Assembly (NCBI GenBank): GCA_030867875.1
Contig: JAOWCC010000091.1
Location: 248,001 to 312,000 of the forward strand
Length of the DNA: 64,000 nucleotides
Source: Actinernus sp. WN-2022
Lineage: Eukaryota; Cnidaria; Anthozoa; Actiniaria; Actinernidae
Reading direction: 5' to 3'
Positions 30,484 through 42,003 of this stretch are shown here, one piece after another. The position numbers and the translations under genes were made by a program. How positions within the stretch are numbered: the stretch's first letter is position 1; each line of letters begins with the position of its first letter. The notes below the pieces were generated by a model. The model was not told the DNA's origin and ran no database searches. It was given only the letters and a program-made list of their open reading frames with translations.

Positions 30484-30640
30484 GCGCTTTCCTACTCTGC
30501 CGGATGTGTAGTAAGTCAGCCCTGTGTTTAGCGCGCCGGTGACAGCGGCGGTGAACGTTGCTATGATAACCAGTCCAGTCATAATCCACAGAACGCCAAA
30601 CATACGACCCCACACTGACTTTGGTGTCTTGTCGCCATAC
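30484..30640 (-). CDS. Copy B exon 3: YGD of the filter plus TM2
   Basis: 157 bases, same boundaries as in A but with a consensus donor GTAAGG. The TM2 end reads ATFTAAVTGAL, which is closer to what I expect for the family than A's ATLTSAV. Confidence 0.85.
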
Positions 30641-31528
30641 CTAATAACAAATAAGAATTTAAAAACCTGCTTGCATTTTCATGTTAATTATAAGGTATCT
30701 TATAAAACAATCTTATCTAAAACGTCCAGCTAAAGAACTGATGCTTGACCAAAACAAGCTGGAAAATACTTTAAATATGCAGGAATATTTATGCCATTTC
30801 GGAGAAATATGAACGGACACAAGTTAGATGATTCCTATCATCTCCAGAGAGAGAGACGTACTTTTCCCGCTTTGTAAGTTGAACTGTCACGTCACAGGCG
30901 GATGGCTTCTTTTTTTGCTTCCGAATGAAAAGAAAGCGAGTTCTATGCTCTGTCACTGCGCTCCGCCGCATAGAAAATATTTATGTTGTATATTCTACAT
31001 ACACATCAAGCAAGGCGTGTTAGGAGGATGCCGACCAGTTATGTCAAGTTTATTGCCGTATAAACATTACATATTAATGTTAAACTAATGACGAATCGCC
31101 GGATACGAAAAACCATGTTAAAACCTCACTTTGAGGATAAAAAATATTCTGGAAACGTATACTCCAACCCAATGCGAATTCGCCGAGACCCCTGGAGGTT
31201 AAGGGTCATCAAAAGAAAAAACTTGCATGTACAAACGCTGTTAATTTAAGCCCGGATTACAGAGAAATGTCTAGAAAATTTTGCCCGGATAACCAAGCGT
31301 GTAAACTGGTTGGCGTCAAGTGAAAACTATATGTAAATATCATCTTAAATAACAACTCCAAGTCCTTAGGGAAGAGCACGAAGTGCTAATTACGAATGCC
31401 CAACAAAAATACATGAAGAGAATGCTGAGTTTTGGGGTGATGTTCAACTATTTCAGTAGAAATATGAAAGAACACTAATGAAATCTAACACAACTTTATT
31501 GATAATATGAGAATATATGATGGCTTAC

Positions 31529-31623
31529 CCAACTGTTGTCATGGAAACAAAAGCCCACCAAAAGCCTTCGTACGATCCAAGGAAGAAATTCTTGGGAAAC
31601 TGGGAACGATTTACTTTGTACTC
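31529..31623 (-). CDS. Copy B exon 2: pore helix ending in TVG
   Basis: 95 bases, phase 0 in and 2 out. It reads EYKVNRSQFPKNFFLGSY then [13 protein letters not shown]. The linker between TM1 and the pore is the full-length version; copy A has lost 18 bases net here. Confidence 0.85.
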
Positions 31624-31867
31624 CTGTTAAAAATAAACTGTATTTACGTGTCTTGTCTTCTAGCTGACCCTAGATAGGATCTACTAATCGGGTACTCTGA
31701 ATCTTTCTACTGACGAGACCAGAAACAACCATACTGACCATAGGAGCTGATCAAAGTCAGGATTCGGCTAAACCACAGATCGAATTGGAATTTAGCGAGT
31801 TGGTTTCTGGGGACACGGATTCCTCGGTCAAATTGGACTGATTTGGGTTAGTTTTTTAGGAGGGTAG

Positions 31868-32746
31868 CAACCTCATGACCAGGGTGATCTCGGTCAGATC
31901 CAAGATGGCGGCTACTCCGAGAGAAGACCATGGTAATGGCTGAATCACGTGACCAAAAATCTCTAGAAATCCTGGAGATTTTAATCACGTGATATGGGCA
32001 TCCAATATGGCGGCCAAGCTAAATATGGAAATGTTTAACACGTGCCTACAAACCATAGGTATCCCAATCCGGAGTGAACGAGATGCGATTAACGGTATTT
32101 CCACGCGGTGTACGATGTGGTGAAAACAGGTCTACTAAACTGCTCAAAATGGAGTTTACTTGGATACAGAAACAGTGGAAGAGTATCACAATGCTACCAG
32201 GATATTTCTAAGCTAGAAGAGAATCCTAAAAATCCGTTCATTTTCCGTTAGCGTTGAAACGAAGCAATCGATAGCACATGCTCAGGTTAAACGGCTTCTC
32301 CTGGCTTTCACACTGATGAAACTTATCAGAAAACTACCCAGTAATACACTTCATCTATTGCTCTACGTACACAACGTGGTTTAAGGTTATTTAAAATCGT
32401 TTTATTGATAAAATTTGAGAAAATTAAACTATATAAGAATCATCTCCGTGGTCTCAGCCCGTTTGGCCAATAAAAATCATAACCGTCATAACCGAAGAGC
32501 CAATCAGAATACGTGACAGTTCAGCAAGGCCGGCGGAACAGGGGCGTCTGGGGCGGCCGCGGCCGCCCCACTTTTTCGGCCAAGTTTGAAATTTTAGCTG
32601 ACGTAATCATTTTAAAAATATGTAAAATTTCTCGGCCGCCCCACTTCCAAAATGCTTCCGCCGGCCCTGTTCAGCCTTTACCAGGGTCTTCTCTCGGAGT
32701 ACCCGCCATCTTGGATATAACCGAGAAGACCCTGGTCACGAGGTTG
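31868..32746. mobile_element. MULE-like element, copy B
   Basis: Counterpart of 8201-8941, with left TSD GGAGGGTAG at 31859-31867. The right arm is interrupted by the 32526-32668 MITE, and the right TSD is gone. Confidence 0.7.
32526..32668. mobile_element. 143-bp GC-rich MITE nested in the MULE-like element
   Basis: Terminal inverted repeat AAGGCCGGCGGAA...TTCCGCCGGCCCT. Flanked by GTTCAGC on both sides (32519-32525, 32669-32675), while copy A has a single GTTCAGC there. The inside contains the palindrome ggggcggccgcggccgcccc. Terminal sequence is hAT-like, but the exact TSD length (5-7) is ambiguous. Confidence 0.8.
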
Positions 32747-32756
32747 GCAGGTTGAC

Positions 32757-33090
32757 CACAGGCACCTCAACCTCAAGTTACGAAAATATAACTTGAACTC
32801 CGTTTACTAGCCAGAAATACTGTAATTTATTTGAAAAAAAAAGTGAATTAGCTGTGATGTCTTGTGTCATATTTCCCTCCCTGTTGGGTGGTTTTAAGCT
32901 GGCTGAAATTAGTTTAAAACCACCCAACAAGGAGAGAAACATGACACAAGACATCATAGTGGCAATTAAGGTGAGTCATTTTTTTTCAAAAAAATTACAG
33001 TATTTCTGGCAAGTAAACGGAGTTCGTTACGCTCCCATACAAACCCTTATAACTATTATATTTTCGTAACTTGATCTTGGGGTGCCTGTG
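32757..33090. repeat. Long foldback, copy B
   Basis: Counterpart of 9101-9431 with the same pairing arms. Confidence 0.7.
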
Positions 33091-33858
33091 GGTAGGCAGA
33101 TGTTTTAGGCAATCGCTGGCCGGCCAGTTCAAACAAAACACTTGAACAACTGTGCATGAACGTACGTAAAGTGGTCTATAAAATATACCAAATGGTTTAT
33201 TTTGCGCCAAAGTTACAGGGAGCTGTTAGCGGGTCCTTATGTTTAATTGGAATTGGAATTTACGTTGCTTTTTGAGAGCCGTCTGTTCATCAACAGATCT
33301 GTTTGCCGATAATTAACGCCGCCGGGGTCAAAAACAATGAAAGCGGCTAACGAAGCGTTGCAATGAATATGTCGGTGAGATTCGAAAATGGTTCAACGGG
33401 AAGCATAAAGGGGCTGTATCATGGTGTTTGCACACGTATGGAGTCAAGTGTTCAATATACCTTATTCCAATGTGGCTGCTCTTATTTTCATATTGCCAAA
33501 AAAACTTAGGATATTATAAGGCGTCTTTATTAAAGCATGCAAAAGTAAGTAATACTGAGCAGTTTGAGAGTTTGGCCTTTCATTGTTGCAAAGTTATTGA
33601 CATTTAAATACAGTCTAAGTCACGAAAATGATGCTATAACTGGCTCAAACCCATACAAAACTCTATATATTGAAATGCCATGTTATCCTATCACCCCTAA
33701 CATTCAGAGTGTCGCTAATCCTGGCGTACTATTTAACGTGGTAGCATTCAACTGTTATTTTCTTAATATGCTCTCTTTAAAATACTACTCAAACAAACAA
33801 GATTTGCCATTTTGGAATAAGGTGTATTGGTGGCTGTTAATTGGCTACACAAGTAAAG

Positions 33859-34195
33859 GTATTCATTTATATAGCGCAAATTCTATATAGATGTATTCAA
33901 ATAATTTTATGATACGAATTGTGACGCACTGTTGGTGCTGCCGTGCAGTTTACAATCATGAGTTGTTGTTAGTACCTCAGAATATCAGGCTGTTGTGTCG
34001 GGAGATGATCCTCTACTCAGTTTCTCGAAATAACACAACAGGTTCTTGTACATCCCCCTCGACCGTATAGATTAGAAGAGAAAGAAGACTAGGCCAACGG
34101 CTTATAAATACGTCCCTGCCCAAGGACGCGGACGCAGGGATTCGAACCCCCAACCTCGCGCACTCTAGACCGTGCTCTACTAACTGAGGCGGTTA
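33859..34195 (-). mobile_element. tRNA-derived SINE, copy B
   Basis: Counterpart of 10200-10535, with the same B box GGGGGTTCGAATCCC and tail. Confidence 0.75.
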
Positions 34196-34561
34196 AAGTT
34201 AAAGCGGTCCCCTTCCTCAATGCTTGATTGGAATGAGCAGGCTGAAATGATACCTAATATTTCCCTTAATTGAAGACTACGTCTATACACAGTTTGGTAG
34301 TCATTTTTGCGCATTGGCTTTGATTTTAACCATCCCACATGTGTGCGAGGTTCGTTAGTTAATATGAAAATCGCTAAAACTAACTGCAGCCGATCCAGAA
34401 TGCGAAAGTAAAGGCTTCTCACCACGACACAGCCCACTTAATATTCATCCTGCAGTTTTTACTACCTCCGTAACAAGATGTTTTACAGTGCCAAAGACTT
34501 GGGCGTGATCTTAGACTGGTTACAACCGTTGTGCGGCGTAACTTAGCAGGGTGTAACTTAC

Positions 34562-35122
34562 CATAGTCCAGACTAGTATTCCAGATATTCCAGTAAGTAT
34601 TAAACACAACACAATGATGGGCCACACGTCCAGTAAGGCTGCAACAACATGTTCTCTTGCCTCTCTGTTAACATTTATCATGTGCACCACATAAGATAAT
34701 CCAGGAGAGTCCACAAGATTTTCAAACACTATCTGTGGATGGTGCACCTTGCTACTGTAATATTCTAAATTCTCATCATCATCATCTAGTTCGTGTTCTA
34801 TACTGGACATGATTGGGAAAGCCAGGTCGGTGTTGTTTGTTTTCAGTGTTTTCTTTAATCTAGCTGTCGTATTGACGAAATTCCATTTAGTTGGTCCAAG
34901 ACCACAGTGCGCAAAGCACCGCTCGAGTCCTCTGTGGATAAAATTGTACGCAATCCCAGCGCCGTGAGTTTCATTGACTTTGAAGACATAAGGTGGTAGC
35001 ACTAGGACTGTGACTGTAAAGTCTGCGGTGGGGCAGTCGGTATTTCTGAGCACTTCACTGCATGGTGTATTCATCGTAGTAATACCAAGAACTTTGAATT
35101 GTAACAACGTTCGTTGCTTCAT
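34562..35122 (-). CDS. Copy B exon 1: signal peptide, S1 lobe, TM1
   Basis: 187 codons, same start and donor as copy A. By eye about nine amino-acid-changing and about four silent differences from A. These include Ile-to-Lys inside the hydrophobic core of the signal peptide (LLQFKVLG) and a Gly-Arg to Cys-Pro change early in S1. A ratio this high suggests relaxed selection on at least one copy. Confidence 0.8.
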
Positions 35123-35944
35123 GCTCAGTTATGTGCACTCATATCTCAGCAAAACACTCAGATGATATCACACTTTGCAATAAGCTTCTCAGCCGTTCAC
35201 CTGAAAGAAAATTAGAAACATTAATATCAATATTTTGCACCGTTTTAGTCACATTTCGTGTCCAAACATGGTCGTTGTTTCAGGGTGCATTTCATCGGAA
35301 GACATCGTAAATTCACATTTGGAGTCTCCATAGACAACAACTTCTAAAAGTACGATTCATTTAGCTCAGCAACGTTTTAGTGCGTCAGTCAGCTTTGTAC
35401 GTGCCATTGCCCAAATACATCGCAAAATAGATATTCAATTAATACTTCTATTAATTGGATATGTTATTCGTGCAGGAGAGAGAGAAAATATAGCGAGGAA
35501 AATATTCACTCACTCGTGATTCACAATTGTCGGATACGAAAGTTTCTATTCCTTTATGGGTTGCAGGCATAAGATAAAAACTGACCGGCCGATAAATATA
35601 AGAGGCAGATTTTATATAATTGAAACTCGCTCTTTGAACAATGTTATATTATTTTAAAACAGCTCAGCTCTTTCAAATTGCATCAGAGAAATCGCACGCA
35701 CTTACAAACATAAAAAGCTATTAATGGAAGATTTGAAGGTTAACCTTGTGCGAATTCAACAGCTAGCTACAAATTCTACTGGTTGGGAAATATCACTTAC
35801 AACGCGACGATGTTTCAGCCAAACCGAAACGCGCCTTCCGTGTACATCTGTACTATGTACAACTGAACAAACACTTTATGGCAGACAAAGCGGGGTGACT
35901 CTCAAATGAGGGAATGTACTCAACTGAGTTTGTTATGGCTTTAA

Positions 35945-36405
35945 GTAATGGTCTAAATAAGAACTGTAGTAGAATCCATTGTTCTGCGGCAACAAGCCTC
36001 CCCCACATACGAGTTTGCTTGAATTTGCCTTAAGTGCTTTAGGAGGTATCTACATTCCAAACTACGTCTCGAAAATAACGTATTTGTTATGCCATTGGCT
36101 CTTTTTCTATGAAAACGCAGAGAAGCCACCATCCAGCCAATCGGATACAGAGAAAACAAAGGATTTTTCAATCGCAAATTTGAGAACTTTCCCCACACAC
36201 GATATTCTTCGAAATTAAAACATAGTTAGTTTGATCAAAAATAAATTCAAACCACAAAATAATATCGAATGAAAATGCATTATTTCGATGGGTTTCTATT
36301 GAATTTATAAGTATCGACCAATGAAATTACGAGAAAGAATAATAGAAAATTAACACTTTCAACATTCCTTGCCGTAGATACTACAGTTCTTATCTGGACC
36401 ATTAC
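35945..36405. mobile_element. 461-bp TTAA-flanked MITE, copy B only
   Basis: Ends GTAATGGTCTAAATAAGAAC...GATAAGAAC-type complement...CCATTAC. Inverted ends of about 27 bases with few mismatches, between TTAA at 35941-35944 and 36406-36409. Copy A has a single ttaa at the site. A TTAA target fits piggyBac or Kolobok. A shorter relative lies at 61697-61973. Confidence 0.8.
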
Positions 36406-37515
36406 TTAATTGATGATGTTTAGCAATTTTTTACATTTTCTAAAAATGTAGAAATTTAGCCTTCAGCGTTTCATGAGGCTAAATTCCTAGACCTGGATAG
36501 AGTCTGTAGAAATGTTTTCTATGCATTAAACAATAGCCATGATTAAAGACTGAAGTTCTGTCGCACGAAAAAGCTATATAAATAGCCCAGAAAGACGTCA
36601 CCGTTTTAAGTTGGTTTGCTTTTAGACAGAAAAAGCATTATATTATATGCATTATATATTACATGCAGTAAAACAGAAATCATGGACATTTTCGTGACTG
36701 TAAATACAAGACCTTTATTTGACTATAAGATTTGAATATTATGTATTTTGAGGAGAAAAATGTTTAGTAGTCGACTATTTTCCTCTAAATTTTCTCATAT
36801 AACTCAAATGCTCCTAGCCTGCTAAAATATTCTAGGATTTTTATTTTACAATAAATACTAAGGAAGCAGGTCAAAACACATGCCCCAGATAGGGATCCAT
36901 TTTTTTCAACAGACACAGCTGTCACCGCAGGGTACCCCCACCCCCCATATCCCAATTTTGACCATCTATTTTCTATTCTGGGGGCCTAGTGGTAATTTTA
37001 ATACACAGTAAATTAAATGTTAAGGTTAGACAAAACATGCAATGCATTTGTTTTTAGATTATGTCTTTTAGTTTTGAAGATATTTAAGAACACAATATTT
37101 TTAATATTGAATTTTCTCCCCAGTGAAGATGGCTGGCAGCAGCCCCACCCCTCTACCCCAAAATGGGTCCGCTGAGAGGGCATGTATTTTGACCTGCTCC
37201 CTTATGCTAATGGTCAGACTAAAATATATGTATAATCGAATTTCCTACGCCTCTCGGGTTTCATTTATTTTCTCAATATTTGGAACCCCTGCCGGGTATA
37301 AAACACTCCAATTCGTGTTTGAAATAGTACTGCTAGGATTGTGGTGTAAAGCATATATAAGTTGTTATTAGTTATTTCGGCGCAGTTGAAGAATAGTGAA
37401 ACAATACTGTCCCAAAATGAAGAGACGGTCCGCGTTCTCAAACAGGGAGGCCAGTGTTTGAGCTCTCATATCGGGTCATTGAACTGACTGTCAGCCCTGA
37501 GCGTTGCTCAACTGG

Positions 37516-37850
37516 TATGCGATAAACAATGGTGATAAGTGGTTATCACCACTGTTTATCGCATACTAATTAGTACTTATCGCATACTAAGTAAGAGTTA
37601 AATACCGACAACCGAGGCATTGACGGACTTATTTCATTGTTATCCGATAACCTTTATTTCACAAACATTGCAGTGAATTTCAATATTAAAACCTAATTAG
37701 GTATTCACGGAGCCTTTATATATCTCATTAGATATTCAAGGTATTTATATCACATAAATACCTCCATATAAAAGCCTTGAATTTCTAATGAGCAATATAT
37801 TGAAATTCACTGGGATCTTAGTGAAATAAAGGTTAGGTATAGAATAACAA
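37516..37850. repeat. Hairpin and AT-rich foldback, copy B
   Basis: Counterparts of 13276-13328 (here 37516-37566) and 13397-13611 (here about 37638-37850). From 36410 to 38050 no gene is seen. Confidence 0.65.
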
Positions 37851-38049
37851 TAGAAAATGTGTCAGAATTAAATAATATTTATTCTATAAACTACAGTGTT
37901 TTACAAGGATTTCCAGCATATGGTATCTATAAACACACACGTGAAAATACGATAATTTTACGTGTGGTGTCGCCTCTCAGCCAATCAGCGATTTCCACGT
38001 CACGCGCTTACCCTTGCTTCGAACACCCGGGTCGAGGTCCAAGTATTGT

Positions 38050-38640
38050 CTGTATTGGAGATATGACATTTATCTTCTCGTGTTCAACTCGATATCTCTG
38101 CGCTCACTCGTGAGATATCATGATCCTGTTGAACACTCGAAGATAAATTCCATATCTCCGCGCGCCATGTATTATTCTCTATTTATTACCCCACAATTTC
38201 TCGCTCAGACGCAGTGTCGTATTTATCATTAGCGGTACTAGTTCTACTCCCACGTGTGAGATAAGAACAAGCGCCGCAACAGATCGATACATTACTGCGT
38301 CTGCGTATGTTGCTTCCGGTGATGGTCTCTTGTTCCGGTTAATTGTGTTAATACTAGAGAAAACCAGCCTTCAACGACGAAGATTGTGAGCAACCATTAT
38401 AGAGATCAGGAGGCGCCATTACTCCGTTCATCCGTCTCCCATACTACTTCTATGGTGCAGCGTTTATACAGACACAGTTATTTTTAGAATGCGTTTCCCC
38501 AGGAGCCCATTACCAGGAGCGTACCTATGTGACGGGTAGCGCCCAAAGCACAGAAGACGATGTGGCTATTATTTATAGTCGCGAAGTTCTGGTATGCGAT
38601 TACGTTGTCTTTTGTTCTCTAGCGCTTTAGTATTTTTAGC
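38050..38640. repeat. B-specific segment with a 103-bp palindrome and an inverted copy of a nearby repeat
   Basis: 38057-38159 is a palindrome (ggagatatgacatttatctt with its complement at the right, centre around cgctcactcg). 38205-38330 is the reverse complement, with mismatches, of 15330-15440 and its copy at 41400-41520 (motif acatacgcagacgcagtaat). Copy A reads directly from tccaagtatt to agttgaaccgtg (near 13810), so the segment is extra in B. Confidence 0.65.
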
Positions 38641-39263
38641 AGTTTGAACCGTGTTAATTACAATTTTTCAGTGGATCCTGATTGGTTAAAAGTGACGGCC
38701 TTTCTTTCTTCTCGTGGGAAACACAAAGCTAAAAATAGCTACGTCATCTGTTCTGCTATTGGACAGACCTAACCTGGGAGATGCACGCTCCTGGTAATGG
38801 CTCCTGGTTTCCCGCGAGTTTTTCACTATCCAATCACAAGCGTTGGTGTGCCGTAAGGTAATTCACCCGGCCCTTGTTGAAGCTCGATATTTTCAAGAGA
38901 ATAAACCGTGCCATTAAAATGAAATAGGCATATTAGTAAGGTTTATGAGTTTGGAGATGAAATGATGAACCCTTGTTTATATAAGAAGACGTTTACATTT
39001 ACAGAGCAACTACTGAAACCCGGGCGACTTACACAACGAGAACTAAACACATTGCAAAACTAAAATGAAGCATTCCAAAGTATCAATCCTAACAATAGAC
39101 CATCCATTCTCGTTCCCAGTGCCTCCTCAACTAACTGAAAAAATCAGAGGCTCTGGTAAGACACGAAACCGGATGTCCTAGATTCTAGGACATTGAAACT
39201 GCGCATGCTCTTAGAACTCATTTCCGATTTGCTAACATTCTCGTTGATTTGCTAACTAAAGCA

Positions 39264-39400
39264 ATGGCGGACTTCATGGGAGCTATCCAGTTCGCCCTTG
39301 CAAAGCTTAAAATACAGTTTTCTTTAAAAACTAAACAATTGGAAGCTATTCGGGTAATTAGTATCGATAAGAAGGACTGTTTCTGTGTCCTTCCGACCGG
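39264..39400 (+). pseudogene. RecQ-like helicase first-exon fragment inside the element
   Basis: From ATG 39264: MADFMGAIQFALAKLKIQF, then SLKTKQLEAIRVISIDKKD, then CFCVLPTG. This resembles the Q-motif/motif I region of RecQ-type DEAD/H helicases, where LKxxQ is followed by xxxVLPTGYGKS. The frame meets a splice-donor-like G|GTAATT inside PTG, exactly where the Walker A lysine motif should continue, so this looks like a captured exon with its donor. The helicase domain beyond is absent. Confidence 0.55.
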
Positions 39401-39472
39401 TAATTTACCAAAGTTTACCGTCTTTAAGGTCATCCAACTCAATCGTGGTCGTCATATCTCCTCTCAACGCAA

Positions 39473-39960
39473 TTATCGAGGAGTGCATAGAACATGCTGA
39501 TTTTCAGCTGCTGGATTAGACTGCAGGGCTGATGGTCGAGGAAGTATAGGCCTATGTACCTGTTGTAGGTTAGAAAGGGCTATAGCGCTTGCACTCGGCG
39601 CAGAATGTGTTTCTTTTGGTCGTTTTGATGGTGGATTACTAGGAGAGCTATAATTTTGCTTTCGACCTCGTTTTAGCCTGGAATTTTGGATCGCCGCGGT
39701 TTGATGTTCATGCGATTGCTGAACCATCTCACGGAATTTTTCGGCAGTTTCAAGAGAGCGTTTGCACGGACAGCATATTTTTGTAGCGTAGGATTCTTCC
39801 CAGAAAATGAAAGGTGGCTTAGATAAGAACCCAAACTTTTCCTTAGGTCGCCGTTTAAAATCACTGGGTGATTCTTATCCGATATTACGGCGTTGCAGCA
39901 AATGCATGTATTTCAATCGAAAAGCCTTTCTGCTGCCTTTTTTGGCGTAATATCCGCCAT
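39473..39960 (-). pseudogene. CxxC zinc-finger (ZAD/THAP-like) protein fragment inside the element
   Basis: From ATG 39960: MADITPKKAAERLFD, an in-frame TGA, then NTCICCNAVISDKNHPVIL. After a frameshift near 39820-39840 come EKFGFLSKPPFIFWEESY and ICCPCKRSLETAEKFREM, ending in a basic, Ser/Pro-rich tail (RGRKQNYSSPSNPPSKRPK). Two CxxC pairs about 50 residues apart followed by a basic tail are typical of ZAD-like DNA-binding domains; the exact family is uncertain. One stop and one frameshift make it inactive. Confidence 0.45.
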
Positions 39961-41855
39961 TATTGGGTTACAGTCGATCGAAGGGAGATTCAGTAATTAA
40001 CTTTCGGCTTTTGCCACCATACATTACATATATGAATGTTTATTAATTAATTAATTAATCTGTTTAATCATGTTCTTTTAAAAGTCACATTACTTCATTC
40101 TTTATTATTTTCACATATGAATGTTAATTATTTTGATTATTTTACTTTTATTGAAAGAATACCTCAAAAAATGCCTTACTTTACTTGTTATGTTTACAAC
40201 GGAAGTGATTTATCCACTAAGTGAACCGGAAGAAAAGCTCTGTGCGCAGCACCTGCTCATTTTTTTCTTCATCGCGCAGCCGATTTGGCTAGCCAATCAA
40301 ATGAGAGCCTGTTCCGTGTCTTACCAGAGCCTCTGATTTTCAGTTAGTTGAGGAGGCACTGGGAACGAGAATGTAGACCATCATGCCAGCATATCCATGC
40401 GATTGTCTTCATTCCAAAGACTTTGACTTCAGCACTAGTCCACCAAATTTGCCTTGTACCGGATCTGATCTCAAGCAAGTTGAAATGCTATCGCTCAAGT
40501 AACCGTAGTTGGAATTATTTGTTTTTGTTGGCTCTCGTGGTATAAGTGGCCCAGGTTTTAGTAGCCGCTCTGACAAATCTCCATATTTGGATTCGGTCTA
40601 TCAGTAGCGGCAACCACAATAACCGATTTGATGTATACAAATCATGCACAGTTTATTATGGCCTGCCAATAAACCTATGGCAAAATATACTTAGTGTTCC
40701 CTTCAAGTATTCCACAAAGGGCAACATACATTGAGTACAAAATAAATTAAACATAAATATATACTCTAATACATTACGGCTCAAGTTAAATTGCCATAGC
40801 ATATGCATGGTAGCATTTACATCGAACTTTTGTTGACAATTAATTTAAACGTATTTTACAAAAGAGTCTTCCTTGGTGTACCATTTATACAAAAAAATGT
40901 ATAATACAATTCTCTTAGTTTCATTTATAGCGCCAGAATGAGTGCAAGCAAGGTATTTTGTCTTAGTATTTTTCTTAGTGTATAGTTTTTGCTATCGTTT
41001 GATCAGGCTGTGCTTATTTCTCATCAGTTTTCTTTCCCGTGATTTTTAAAATTACTTTCTCCTTTTTGAAAACGATTTCGGTAAAGCTATAGAGAAATCA
41101 GAAAATCGAGATAATTAACGAGAGTGCCTGGGTATAAGTGACTAGTATGAATGAAGCTCCGCGCGGCGTGTCTTGCACAAAAATATCAACTTTGAAAAGT
41201 TTGACGTTGTCGTAAATGTCCGAGTTTTATGAATCTCACAATCTTAAAATGGCTCATCAAGATCATGAGATCATATTTTGACACTGTTCTTTGTTCACTG
41301 TTGCTGTTCATTTATAATCTCACTAGCGAAGGCTCCAGGGAGTCACATAATATAGGACAAAGATATGAAACATTAATTAAGCTTCGTCCTCACTTGTGAC
41401 ATAAGCATACTAAGACAAGCAACATACGCAGGCGCAGTAATGCATTGATCATTAGCGCCGCTTGTTCCTATCTGTGTGAATAAGTACCGCTAATAATAGA
41501 CAATAAATACGGCACTGCATCATATGGTGCTACTGCTTATGTCGTTATGTCGCCAATCTACTTTTATTCTTCACAAAGCTTTACAGCATCTAGTGAAGGA
41601 ATCTAATGAGGACTATAGGCTTTAAAGACCATCACCGTCAAAGACAGTTTATTCTTCTGCGAAACAAAAGAAGTAGAAAGGAGAGCGTATGTTCAGAGTT
41701 GTACTTGTACCGAGTAGTGTCTCGTGCTTGTTCAATTGGCCACTTTGGAAAAGAGTAGGGGATTGGGGCGAGGGTGGTCTCGCAAAGGCGCTTGGGATCG
41801 TTACAGAGGACACGCATCGTACAGAATACAAACAAACATGCCGAATATCGCAATG

Positions 41856-42003
41856 AACTCATCGAATGAACTCATCGACCTTGCTCGCACCTTGCTCGCG
41901 TTCTTCTCGGACCTTGCTCGCACCTTGCTCGCGATCTGCTCGCACCTTGCTCGTGATCTACTCTCACCTTGCTGCGATCTGACTGCGATCTGACTGCGAT
42001 CAC
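41856..42003. repeat. Minisatellite based on caccttgctcgc
   Basis: About ten imperfect units of 11-20 bases: ctcgcaccttgctcgcg, then ctcgcaccttgctcgtg, ending in gatctgactgc repeats. It begins just right of the end of duplication copy B. Confidence 0.75.

Larger units (their letters stand above)
16182..35122 (-). pseudogene. iGluR-like channel with K+-type TVGYGD filter, copy B (full exon set, frameshifted)
   Basis: Seven exons on the minus strand: 35122-34562, 31623-31529, 30640-30484, inferred 20358-20270, 20030-19756, 17111-16937 and 16351-16182. All have GT-AG sites and compatible phases. The product would have a signal peptide, S1 lobe, TM1, pore helix, TVGYGD filter, TM2, S2 lobe, TM3 and a cytoplasmic tail. 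The S1-TM-P-TM-S2-TM layout is that of glutamate receptor channels, and the filter is that of K+ channels (compare bacterial GluR0). Exons 1-4 and 6-7 are open. Exon 5 carries a 10-base insertion relative to copy A, which shifts frame and reaches TGA within about 27 codons. About 10 kb of transposons sit between exons 3 and 4. If A is its allele rather than a tandem paralogue, a working haplotype could exist elsewhere. Confidence 0.7.
39105..40373. mobile_element. 1.27-kb element with long TIRs and 9-bp TSD, carrying gene fragments (B only)
   Basis: Terminal inverted repeats of about 65 bases starting CATTCTCGTTCCCAGTGCC, flanked by TAGACCATC at 39096-39104 and 40374-40382. Copy A has one TAGACCATC at the empty site (near 14270). 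Long TIRs plus a 9-bp duplication point to a Mutator-like element. The inside lacks a transposase and instead holds two gene-like fragments facing each other, a RecQ-like helicase first exon (+) and a CxxC zinc-finger protein (-). It therefore resembles a Pack-MULE. Confidence 0.8.
19432..41738. repeat. Segmental duplication, copy B
   Basis: Partner of 2457-15651, same orientation. About 9 kb longer because of insertions at 20600-20790, 20868-22671, 24618-27619, 28038-29105, 32526-32668, 35945-36405, 38050-38640 and 39105-40373. Several of these have target-site duplications whose empty site is preserved in copy A. They therefore postdate the split of the two copies. Confidence 0.9.
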
